5,687 nt of DNA from Candidatus Woesearchaeota archaeon (GTDB lineage Archaea; Nanobdellota; Nanobdellia; Woesearchaeales; GW2011-AR4), in the NCBI GenBank assembly GCA_013330825.1, contig DUHN01000046.1:8492-14178 (forward strand), written 5' to 3'. The position numbers and the translations under genes were made by a program. Positions 1-4,782 of this stretch are shown here, piece by piece. Each line of letters starts with the position of its first letter. Within the stretch, counting starts at the first letter, position 1. The notes below the pieces were generated by a model that had not been told where the DNA came from, made no database searches, and saw only the letters and a list, made by a program, of their open reading frames with translations.

Positions 1-1154
1 CTCTGCCATTGCAGGTCCTTCAGCACTTCCTTTGAAAATTCCTCGAGTGTCCGATCATCGATCCCGCCGAGATCCTTGCCCCCGGCAATCATCCGGAGCC
101 ACAGCCCCAGTACCGGGTCAGAAATCGCAAACACCTTGCCGCGCTTCTCCACCGCATCAACGGCCATAAGGCGCTCCAGCAGGCTCTTGGTGACCGGAGC
201 GCTGCGGTAGATCTTTCGCGCGATTTCGCTCAGGCGCAACTCCTCTTTTGAGATGATGGTCAGAATCAGCCTGATGAGCGTCTGTCCCCGTGTCCTGGAA
301 TAATAATAGCGGAACGCATCCTCTCCATAGCGGTAGAGCGCACCCTCCTTGCCGAGAAGCTCTGCGGCGAACGCTTTTTCCGGCGTTCCCCACTCTCCCG
401 AGCGCTTCGCCAAAATCTCTGCGATAAAAGGATGCCCGGAACTTAACCGCCCAATGCCGTCAACTGTTTTCCTGTCCGCCTTTGGGGCATGCTGTCGTGC
501 AATAGACTTTATCTCCTGCCCATCCGATGGGGGGATCGCAAAATGCTCAAATGCAGAATGCTGCTTCATCTCGCTCACCGCGGAGCTGGTGAGCAGGAAC
601 GCGAATTCCTTCTCCTTCAACGGTAGGAGGGAGAACACGTCGCCGACTTGGGAAAAATTGTTGAGCTCAGTGAGATACTCTGCGTTGTCAAGAATGATGA
701 GCGTCTTCTTCCCGGAGTGCGCGGCCACGGCATGGCAGAACCACCAGGCATTCTGCACCAGGAGGCGCTGGTCCGGCTTTATTTTCTGCAGCTCGTTCTC
801 TGCGGCCTTCAGGAGGCCGTACGCGGTCTTGCCCATCTCCTTTTCCAGAGAGAGCAGGAAAGGCATCTCCTCGAAGCGCGCCAAGCCCTCTCGCGGCGCC
901 CGGACGGCGGCAGACAAGGCCTTACCCATAAGCGCAAGCGAGAAATGCTCCGGCGTCAGGGCCATCCTTTCCAAATCGGCGAAGACGACAAGGAAATCGC
1001 CTGCAAGCTGCCTCTCGATGTGATGGGCGAGGAACGTCTTGCCCACTTTCCTGCCGCCGAGCAGCGTGCAGCTCTTGCCCTGCCGGAGAGCGTGCTCTAC
1101 AGAAAGGAGAAACGTCATTCTTCCGGACTGCGCTGCCGTTTCTTTCGGCGTCAT
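1..1154 (-). CDS. ArchATPase-family P-loop ATPase with C-terminal winged helix (3' end outside window)
   Basis: 384 codons are visible with no stop before the left edge, so the C-terminus is missing. The Walker A loop GGRKVGKT is at residues 33-40. A Walker B-like strand TLIILDNAE is at 151-159, with Asn after the Asp where many AAA+ proteins have Asp or Glu. A sensor-1-like strand FAFLLTSSA is at about 184-192. Residues about 293-345 look like a winged helix-turn-helix, followed by FAISDPVLGLWLRMI (342-356), which resembles the ISDP-x-x-x-FWFRF signature of the DUF234 region found behind archaeal ATPase_2 (PF01637) proteins. Family members are STAND-like ATPases of mostly unknown role, so no substrate is assigned. 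I chose the ATG at 1152-1154 because a TATA-like box centred near 1178 would start transcription at about this codon (leaderless). Met13 is a possible alternative. Family confident, function unknown. Confidence 0.85.
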   Translation of the reverse strand, partial: MTPKETAAQSGRMTFLLSVEHALRQGKSCTLLGGRKVGKTFLAHHIERQLAGDFLVVFADLERMALTPEHFSLALMGKALSAAVRAPREGLARFEEMPFLLSLEKEMGKTAYGLLKAAENELQKIKPDQRLLVQNAWWFCHAVAAHSGKKTLIILDNAEYLTELNNFSQVGDVFSLLPLKEKEFAFLLTSSAVSEMKQHSAFEHFAIPPSDGQEIKSIARQHAPKADRKTVDGIGRLSSGHPFIAEILAKRSGEWGTPEKAFAAELLGKEGALYRYGEDAFRYYYSRTRGQTLIRLILTIISKEELRLSEIARKIYRSAPVTKSLLERLMAVDAVEKRGKVFAISDPVLGLWLRMIAGGKDLGGIDDRTLEEFSKEVLKDLQWQ

Positions 1155-1162
1155 GTGTTTTC

Positions 1163-1353
1163 TATTCCAAACGGTATATATACCTAAATTATAACTTTCT
1201 TTTTTAAATGTTTCGGTTTGTTTATGATTATACTATTTGGTATATATTCTTTTTGGTATTATTCTTCTTTTTACTCAACCAACAAATATCAGAGAATCCT
1301 ACATTTTTATACTTTTTGGTATATTAATATAAAAATTATATTCTAATTGGTAT
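1163..1353 (-). repeat. Cluster of five directly repeated 15-bp motifs upstream of the ATPase gene
   Basis: On the minus strand the motif is ATACCAAWWAGWATA. Exact matches to this consensus lie at 1229-1243, 1245-1259, 1308-1322 and 1339-1353. A degenerate copy (12 of 15) lies at 1163-1177 over the TATA box. All five face the same way. Start-to-start spacings are 66, 16, 63 and 31 bp; the 63 and 31 steps are close to six and three helical turns, while 16 is about one and a half. The surrounding DNA is very AT-rich. Such an array next to an ATPase gene with a DNA-binding-like domain could be a cooperative operator, possibly autoregulatory, or an iteron-like initiation site. The repeats are seen directly; the roles are inference. 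Confidence 0.75.
1173..1184 (-). promoter_or_regulatory. Putative TATA box of the ATPase gene, perfectly palindromic
   Basis: GGTATATATACC reads the same on both strands. Its centre is about 25 bp from the ATG at 1154, the usual archaeal TATA-to-start distance, which predicts a leaderless mRNA. It overlaps the degenerate fifth copy (1163-1177) of the 15-bp motif repeated upstream, so binding to that copy would compete with TBP. The promoter call is inferred from position and composition. Confidence 0.55.
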
Positions 1354-1375
1354 AATAATCAACACAGAACAAGAA

Positions 1376-1438
1376 AGCCAAAAAATCAGGAATAAGGATG
1401 GAAAACGCTTGTCCGGGCAGCAATAAAAAGAAAGAGAT
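1376..1438 (-). terminator. Pyrimidine/T-rich termination region after the membrane-protein gene
   Basis: Just past the stop codon of the membrane-protein gene, the minus strand has a T-rich run (CTCTTTCTTTTTATT, about 1423-1437), and a second T6 run at 1380-1385. Archaeal RNA polymerase often terminates at T-rich tracts without a strong hairpin, and no hairpin is obvious here. The position and tracts are visible; termination is inferred. Confidence 0.45.
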
Positions 1439-1440
1439 AG

Positions 1441-2040
1441 CTAATGGCCGGCGGCGGGCGCTGGCGCAGCTACGGGAGCCTGACGGCCCAGGTTACGAAT
1501 ATAGTTCCAGGCATTGGCGCCTCTGGTGTACAGGTTCTCTCCCAGGTTCCGAAACCCATTGGGGAAGTTCTGGTACCATCCCGCGATGCCATTTCCGATG
1601 TCCCTGACGCCTTTCTCAAATTTAGCGCCGTAGGTGGCTATACCCTTGAATCCGGAAGCAATGTTGTCGACGAGAGCCTTGCCGTAGCCTCCGACGACGC
1701 CTTTGCCCAGGAAATAAGCAGGAATGGCATACAACAGCCCCAGCGGACCAAGCGCTGCATATGCGGCGAGCCCGGTCACTATCGCGGCTGTGCTTCCGCC
1801 AAGGAATCCATAAAGGGGATCAACAGGCTGATTGAGAATGGATTTTCCAGGAATAACCGGGCAGAGCAGGGGGGCAGCAAGCAAGCCACCGGCCGCAAGA
1901 CCGGTTGCAGTCAGCGCAGCGCTTCCCAGCGCGCCCAGGCCAAGATAACTTGCCAGGCTGTTTCCGAGAACGCCGCCGCCTATGGCAGTGGCTGCTCCGA
2001 CGATGTTCTCCAATCCACCTGCTTTTGGTGCATCTGCCAT
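1441..2040 (-). CDS. Gly/Ala-rich multi-pass membrane protein of unknown function (199 aa)
   Basis: I do not recognise a family. The protein starts MADAPKAGGLENIVG. Residues about 12-62 form one or two very hydrophobic segments full of Gly and Ala with small-residue spacing (GGGVLGNSLASYLGLGALG), like glycine-zipper membrane helices. A second hydrophobic stretch at 78-115 probably forms one or two further helices. Residues 125-186 are a less hydrophobic, aromatic- and Gly-containing tail with several short F/W-G units and two RNLG motifs (164-167 and 182-185), possibly amphipathic. The end is Ala/Pro-rich (APVAAPAPAAGH). No N-terminal signal peptide with a clear cleavage site is seen. It has its own TATA box and a palindrome at the expected transcription start. 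It could be a pore-forming, envelope or virus-like membrane protein, but nothing in the sequence decides this. Confidence 0.75.
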   Translation of the reverse strand: MADAPKAGGLENIVGAATAIGGGVLGNSLASYLGLGALGSAALTATGLAAGGLLAAPLLCPVIPGKSILNQPVDPLYGFLGGSTAAIVTGLAAYAALGPLGLLYAIPAYFLGKGVVGGYGKALVDNIASGFKGIATYGAKFEKGVRDIGNGIAGWYQNFPNGFRNLGENLYTRGANAWNYIRNLGRQAPVAAPAPAAGH

Positions 2041-2049
2041 ATAAATATC

Positions 2050-2065
2050 ACTACTATTTAGTAGT
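2050..2065. promoter_or_regulatory. Putative operator palindrome at the start site of the membrane-protein gene
   Basis: ACTACTA and TAGTAGT are perfect 7-bp inverted arms separated by two bases. The site lies between the TATA box (2071-2082) and the start codon (2040) and covers the predicted transcription start near 2051. Repressors commonly bind there in archaea and block RNA polymerase. The palindrome is certain; the operator role is inferred. Confidence 0.6.
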
Positions 2066-2070
2066 ATAAC

Positions 2071-2088
2071 ATATATATAAATCTTTCG
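2071..2088 (-). promoter_or_regulatory. Putative BRE/TATA promoter of the membrane-protein gene
   Basis: On the minus strand the order is a purine-rich BRE-like CGAAAG, then ATTTATATATAT. This is the clearest archaeal core promoter in the window. Initiation about 25 bp from the TATA centre falls near 2051, giving a leader of about 10 nt with no Shine-Dalgarno sequence. Confidence 0.65.
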
Positions 2089-2117
2089 CTTTTCCCGCGC
2101 CCTAAAGAAAACAGTAA

Positions 2118-2192
2118 GGGTGGGTGGAGGGCATCAGAAGAGCATACGGCGCGCTCAAAAAATACCCTCCCCGATTATTCCCCGATTATGCC
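2118..2192 (-). repeat. Copy A of a diverged structured intergenic element, after the flavoreductase gene
   Basis: Positions 2118-2180 align without gaps to 3134-3196, with 46 of 63 bases identical by hand count, including an 11-base exact block GCGCGCTCAAA (2149-2159). Both copies are bounded by plus-strand GGCAT (2130-2134 here) and ATGCC (2188-2192), which can pair. Both sit between the 3' end of one minus-strand gene and the promoter of the next. In this copy the inner hairpin seen in copy B is not preserved. An 11-bp tandem repeat (CCCCGATTAT at 2169 and 2180) and a CCTCTC-TT-GAGAGG hairpin (2191-2204) are present instead. The role is unknown: terminator, 3' UTR element or small RNA. Confidence 0.65.
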
Positions 2193-2204
2193 TCTCTTGA
2201 GAGG
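2191..2204 (-). terminator. Short hairpin downstream of the flavoreductase gene
   Basis: CCTCTC-TT-GAGAGG forms a perfect 6-bp stem, or a 5-bp stem with a 4-base loop, about 40 bp beyond the flavoreductase stop codon. It overlaps the edge of repeat copy A. It is not followed by a strong T run, so a terminator or RNA-stabilising role is only a possibility. Confidence 0.35.
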
Positions 2205-2244
2205 TCATTCATGGTGATATTGATTATCGACAAAGCAGAAATCC

Positions 2245-2964
2245 CTATCCCCACACGTCCGTCTTTATCCGCTCTTTTCCCACGCCAATCCTCTCCAGCA
2301 TCCCGATGACCGAGAACACGAACTCCTTCGGGCCGCAGATGAACGCGACGCTGTTGTCCGGATTCGCAACAAGCTCCGCGAGCATCTTCTCATCCACCCT
2401 GCCCGTCTTCCCGTGCCATCTCTCCGCAGATTCCTCGGGGCGCGTGACCGTGACGGAATAGTCAAAATGGGGGTTCTGCCGTTTCCGCTCCTCAAGCTCC
2501 TTCCGGTACACGATGGCCTCGGGCGTGCGGACGCTGTACAGCAGCCTCACGGCGTTCGGCAGGGACTTCTCCACGCAGTACCGGGCGATGCTCATCAGAG
2601 GAGTGATGCCCGTCCCGGCGCCGATGAGGACGATGTCCTCCTTGGAGGGATTGTCGAAGAAGAACTTGCCGTACGGCCCCTTGAATCTCAGCGCATCCCC
2701 TGCCTTCAGCCCGAACAATCTGGTCGTCAGCACGCCCACCTTGTCGAAGCCGATCTCGATATATCCTTCCTCAAGAGGGGACGAGGCGGCGGAATACGCC
2801 CGCGCTACCCTGGTGTGTGGGTCATCGACGAGCGACACCATGAAGAACTGCCCGCACAGGAAGTCCCAGCCGGCAGGGCGCGAGACGCGGAGCAGCCTCA
2901 CCTGAGGAGTGTCCTGCACGACTTCCTTTATTACGACAATGTGCTCCTGGATTGAAGGTGCCAT
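2245..2964 (-). CDS. FNR-like FAD/NAD(P)-binding oxidoreductase, reductase-only (239 aa)
   Basis: The protein has the two-domain ferredoxin-NAD(P)+ reductase fold and moves electrons between NAD(P)H and a carrier through bound FAD. Residues 1-100 form the flavin-binding barrel, with RAYS (55-58), the R-x-Y-S motif that contacts FAD, and GQFFMVSL (38-45) before it. The NAD(P)-binding half begins with IGAGTGITPLMS (114-125) and carries CGPKEF (210-215) near the C-terminus, where the family has CGP/CGS. The chain ends in TDVWG, consistent with the short aromatic tail of the family. At 239 residues it is a complete reductase core. It lacks a 2Fe-2S domain and the Cys cluster of PyrK-type subunits, so it must use a separate partner not encoded here. 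NADH versus NADPH preference cannot be read safely. Cytosolic; no signal peptide or membrane helix. Confidence 0.9.
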   Translation of the reverse strand: MAPSIQEHIVVIKEVVQDTPQVRLLRVSRPAGWDFLCGQFFMVSLVDDPHTRVARAYSAASSPLEEGYIEIGFDKVGVLTTRLFGLKAGDALRFKGPYGKFFFDNPSKEDIVLIGAGTGITPLMSIARYCVEKSLPNAVRLLYSVRTPEAIVYRKELEERKRQNPHFDYSVTVTRPEESAERWHGKTGRVDEKMLAELVANPDNSVAFICGPKEFVFSVIGMLERIGVGKERIKTDVWG

Positions 2965-2988
2965 GCTGCTTTGTTAGGCGTTGGATAT

Positions 2989-2999
2989 CATAATATAAT
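2989..2999 (-). promoter_or_regulatory. Putative TATA box of the flavoreductase gene
   Basis: ATTATATTATG on the minus strand is centred about 30 bp from the ATG at 2964. The predicted start near 2969 leaves a leader of about five bases, so the mRNA is probably leaderless in practice. No Shine-Dalgarno sequence precedes the ATG. Confidence 0.5.
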
Positions 3000-3033
3000 C
3001 AAGTGCACTGAACCAAGCTATGCTAACTTCGTT

Positions 3034-3144
3034 TCCACGAGCTTTTCTTGGCCGACTTCATGAAAACGCTTTGCGTTTTCAGGATGCCGGAGACTTGGTC
3101 TCCGTGCACGCAGGGGAGGCGAAGAAAAGGTTGGGGTGCGTGGA
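3034..3144. other. Nested inverted-repeat structure (branched RNA/DNA fold candidate)
   Basis: The outer stem pairs TCCACG (3034-3039) with CGTGGA (3139-3144), then CTTTTCTT (3042-3049) with AAGAAAAG (3122-3129). It continues past one mismatch with GCC/GGC (3051-3053/3118-3120). Two hairpins lie inside. The first is TGAAAACGC-TTT-GCGTTTTCA (3061-3081), a 9-bp perfect stem. The second is TGCCGGAGAC-TTG-GTCTCCG-T-GCA (3085-3108), 10 bp with one bulged base. Together they make a three-way-junction-like fold of about 110 nt. It fills the spacer between pepA and the flavoreductase promoter and abuts repeat copy B. No known RNA family was recognised (no tRNA, C/D-box, SRP or RNase P signature). Either strand could carry the fold. 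Confidence 0.6.
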
Positions 3145-3212
3145 TGGCATAGACAAATCAGAAAGCGCGCTCAAATAGCACACTCCCTGATTTTTCTTTG
3201 TCGTCTAATGCC
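3134..3212 (-). repeat. Copy B of the structured intergenic element, after pepA, with a 17-bp wobble-paired hairpin
   Basis: This copy begins 12 bases beyond the pepA stop. As minus-strand RNA, the arms at 3177-3193 (AAATCAGGGAGTGTGCT) and 3155-3171 (AGCGCGCTTTCTGATTT) pair over all 17 positions around the loop AUUUG, with 13 Watson-Crick and 4 G-U pairs. The outer sequences GGCAT (3208-3212 complement) and ATGCC (3146-3150 complement), plus AGAC/GTCT inside them, extend the stem with bulges. On the plus strand the G-U pairs become A-C mismatches, so the fold favours a minus-strand transcript, the strand of pepA. A pyrimidine-rich CCTTTTCTTCG follows. Likely roles are a 3' UTR stabiliser, a terminator or a small RNA. 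Confidence 0.65.
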
Positions 3213-3223
3213 CCCAACGCATC

Positions 3224-4696
3224 TTATTTCCAATTCTTCACAAACTCAATCAATGTCCTCACGCAGACGCCGGTGGCCCCTTTCTGCTTCGCGCCCTTGT
3301 CCGCCTTGCTCCATACCGTGGTCCCGATGTCGAGATGCGCCCACGGCGCCTCCCCGACGAAGTTCTTGAGGAACATCGCGCCGGTGATGACGCCCGCATC
3401 CGGCCCGTCCGTCGAGTTCTTGAGGTCGGCGACGTCGCTCTTCATCGCTTCCCCGTATTCCTCCCACAACGGGAGCTGCCAGACCTTCTCGCCGGTGGCG
3501 TCCGCGGCCTCCTTCAGCTGCCCGATGAGCTTCTCGTCGGTGCCGACGATCGGGGTAGTGAAATGGCCGAGCGCGATCATGGTCGCCCCGGTCAGCGTCG
3601 CGATGTCCACCACCGCCTGCGGCTTGTGCTTCTCGACGGAATATGCCAGCGTGTCGGCAAGCACCAGCCTGCCTTCCGCATCGGTGTTGGTGACCTCGAC
3701 CGTCATGCCGTTGTATGCCTTCAGGATGTCATCCGGACGGTAGGCCATCCCGGACACCATGTTCTCCGCAAGGGCGACGGCAGCCACGACGTTCGCCTTC
3801 ACCCCGAGCCGCGCAACGGCCTCGATGACGTGCAGCATGGTGATCGCGCCAGCCTTGTCGTCCTTCATGTTGTTGATGTAGTTCGTCGGCTTCAGGTTGT
3901 AGCCGCCGGAGTCGAACGTCACCCCCTTGCCCACCAGCAAGACCGGCTTTCCCGCGCCGCCGTTGTACTCGAGGATCGCGATCTTCGGCTTCGCCGCGCT
4001 GCCCTTGCCCACGGCCGTTATGCAGCCCATGCCGAGCTTCTCCATGTCTTTCTCTTCGAGCAGAGTGCATTTCAGCCTGTTCTCCGCGGCAATCTTTTTT
4101 GCGTACTGCGCCACTTCCTCCGTGCCCGCGACATTGGGCGGGGTGTTGACCATGTCCCGCGTCTTCTTCACGGCATCCGCGACGATCTTCGCCTCGTCGA
4201 ATGCCTTCTGCTGCTTCGCCGGATCCTCGACCATGATGGTGATCTTCCCGAGGTTCTTCACCTTGGCAAGGTCCTTTGTCTTGTACTTCATGAAGCGGTG
4301 CGTGCCGAGCATGGAGCCAAGGGTGATGCCCCTGATGGAGTCCTTGACGCCGAATGAATCCGCCAGGACATGTAGCTCTGTGATGCCCGCGCTGCGCGCC
4401 GCCTTTGCCCCGTCCGCGACGCCGTCGATGAACTGGTCCTGCTTGAGCTCCGCCCTCTTCCCGAGCCCGAGGAGCAGCACCGCGTGCAGCTTTCCCGCGG
4501 GATAGAGCATCTTCAGCTCCCCTTTCTCCGCCTTGAAGCCGTTCTTCACGGCGAGGGACACGGCATTGCCGGACATCCCGTCGACAACCTTGAGGGCGCC
4601 GCTTATCTTCAGGCCATCTTCGGACAGGGCGGCGAGCACGGAGCTGCCGGCTGAAATCATGGTCTTGCTGAGAACGACTGTCGTATCCTTGTGCAT
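3224..4696 (-). CDS. pepA: M17 leucyl aminopeptidase
   Basis: A cytosolic two-metal exopeptidase of family M17 that removes N-terminal residues, typically as a hexamer, in peptide turnover. With the start used here it has 490 residues, the normal family size. The N-terminal macro-like domain covers about residues 1-165 and the catalytic domain the rest. The signature NTDAEGRL is at 337-344. All five metal ligands are present at family spacing: Lys257 and Asp262 (GKGVTFDSGG), Asp280 (MKDDKAGA), Asp339 and Glu341. The catalytic Lys269 and Arg343 are also present. FDSGG is followed by YNLKP rather than the common ISLKP, and the residue after the third metal ligand is Lys where Met is usual. A longer frame starts with GTG at 4702, but GAGGT (4703-4707) abuts it, whereas the ATG at 4696 has a 6-base spacing. 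The ATG at 4699 remains possible. Confidence 0.95.
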   Translation of the reverse strand: MHKDTTVVLSKTMISAGSSVLAALSEDGLKISGALKVVDGMSGNAVSLAVKNGFKAEKGELKMLYPAGKLHAVLLLGLGKRAELKQDQFIDGVADGAKAARSAGITELHVLADSFGVKDSIRGITLGSMLGTHRFMKYKTKDLAKVKNLGKITIMVEDPAKQQKAFDEAKIVADAVKKTRDMVNTPPNVAGTEEVAQYAKKIAAENRLKCTLLEEKDMEKLGMGCITAVGKGSAAKPKIAILEYNGGAGKPVLLVGKGVTFDSGGYNLKPTNYINNMKDDKAGAITMLHVIEAVARLGVKANVVAAVALAENMVSGMAYRPDDILKAYNGMTVEVTNTDAEGRLVLADTLAYSVEKHKPQAVVDIATLTGATMIALGHFTTPIVGTDEKLIGQLKEAADATGEKVWQLPLWEEYGEAMKSDVADLKNSTDGPDAGVITGAMFLKNFVGEAPWAHLDIGTTVWSKADKGAKQKGATGVCVRTLIEFVKNWK

Positions 4697-4702
4697 CATC
4701 AC

Positions 4703-4707
4703 ACCTC
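4703..4707 (-). promoter_or_regulatory. Shine-Dalgarno site of pepA that decides its start
   Basis: GAGGT on the minus strand is followed by GTG-ATG-ATG. It directly touches the GTG, stands 3 bases from the first ATG and 6 bases from the second. The 6-base spacing is the usual one, favouring the ATG at 4694-4696. This is the only clear ribosome-binding site in the window; the other complete genes appear leaderless or short-leadered. Confidence 0.6.
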
Positions 4708-4728
4708 AAGAAAACGGGGATGGGAGTG

Positions 4729-4738
4729 GTTTATTAAG
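4729..4738 (-). promoter_or_regulatory. Putative TATA box of pepA
   Basis: CTTAATAAAC on the minus strand, preceded by the purine-rich AAGAAA (BRE-like), predicts a start near 4708. That gives a leader of about 12 nt, just long enough to include the GAGGT ribosome-binding site. The match to the TATA consensus is moderate. Confidence 0.45.
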
Positions 4739-4782
4739 TTTCTTACTTTGGGACGCCTCGACAAAGCATATGCGGATTGCTG

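Noticed and set aside
349..1187. Two plus-strand open frames opposite the ATPase gene
   Set aside because: They are antisense to a frame with clear Walker A, Walker B and DUF234-like motifs; no promoter or ribosome-binding site supports them.
1229..1353. CRISPR array made of the repeated 15-bp motif
   Set aside because: The units are too short, spacings are uneven (16, 63, 31 bp), some units nearly touch, and there is no cas gene.
1398..2061. Plus-strand frames opposite the membrane-protein gene
   Set aside because: The minus-strand frame has coherent membrane segments and a strong promoter; the plus-strand products show no domain and start inside the other gene's terminator region.
2413..2955. 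Plus-strand frames opposite the flavoreductase
   Set aside because: The minus strand encodes the FAD and NAD(P) motifs in order; the opposite frames are compositional shadows.
3034..3212. H/ACA or C/D-box guide RNA
   Set aside because: ACA and CTGA strings occur near the hairpins, but no kink-turn or correctly placed box pair (RUGAUGA with CUGA, or ACA at a fixed distance after the stem) is present.
3335..4357. Long plus-strand open frame of 340 codons
   Set aside because: It lies entirely antisense to pepA, whose M17 motifs are unmistakable, and its translation is an Arg/Leu/His/Asp-rich low-complexity product typical of antisense frames in GC-rich DNA.
4697..4702. GTG or first ATG as the pepA start
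   Set aside because: GAGGT directly abuts the GTG and is only 3 bases from the first ATG; the second ATG has the usual 6-base spacing. The first ATG is not fully excluded.
3729..4709. Minus-strand open frame of 326 codons overlapping pepA in another frame
   Set aside because: Arg/Gly-rich, no recognisable domain, and it shares the strand with the well-supported pepA frame.
4702..4728. Third copy of the intergenic repeat upstream of pepA (AGAAAACGGGGATGGGAGTGG)
   Set aside because: Only the purine-rich start resembles copies A and B; the GCGCGCTCAAA core and the GGCAT/ATGCC borders are missing.
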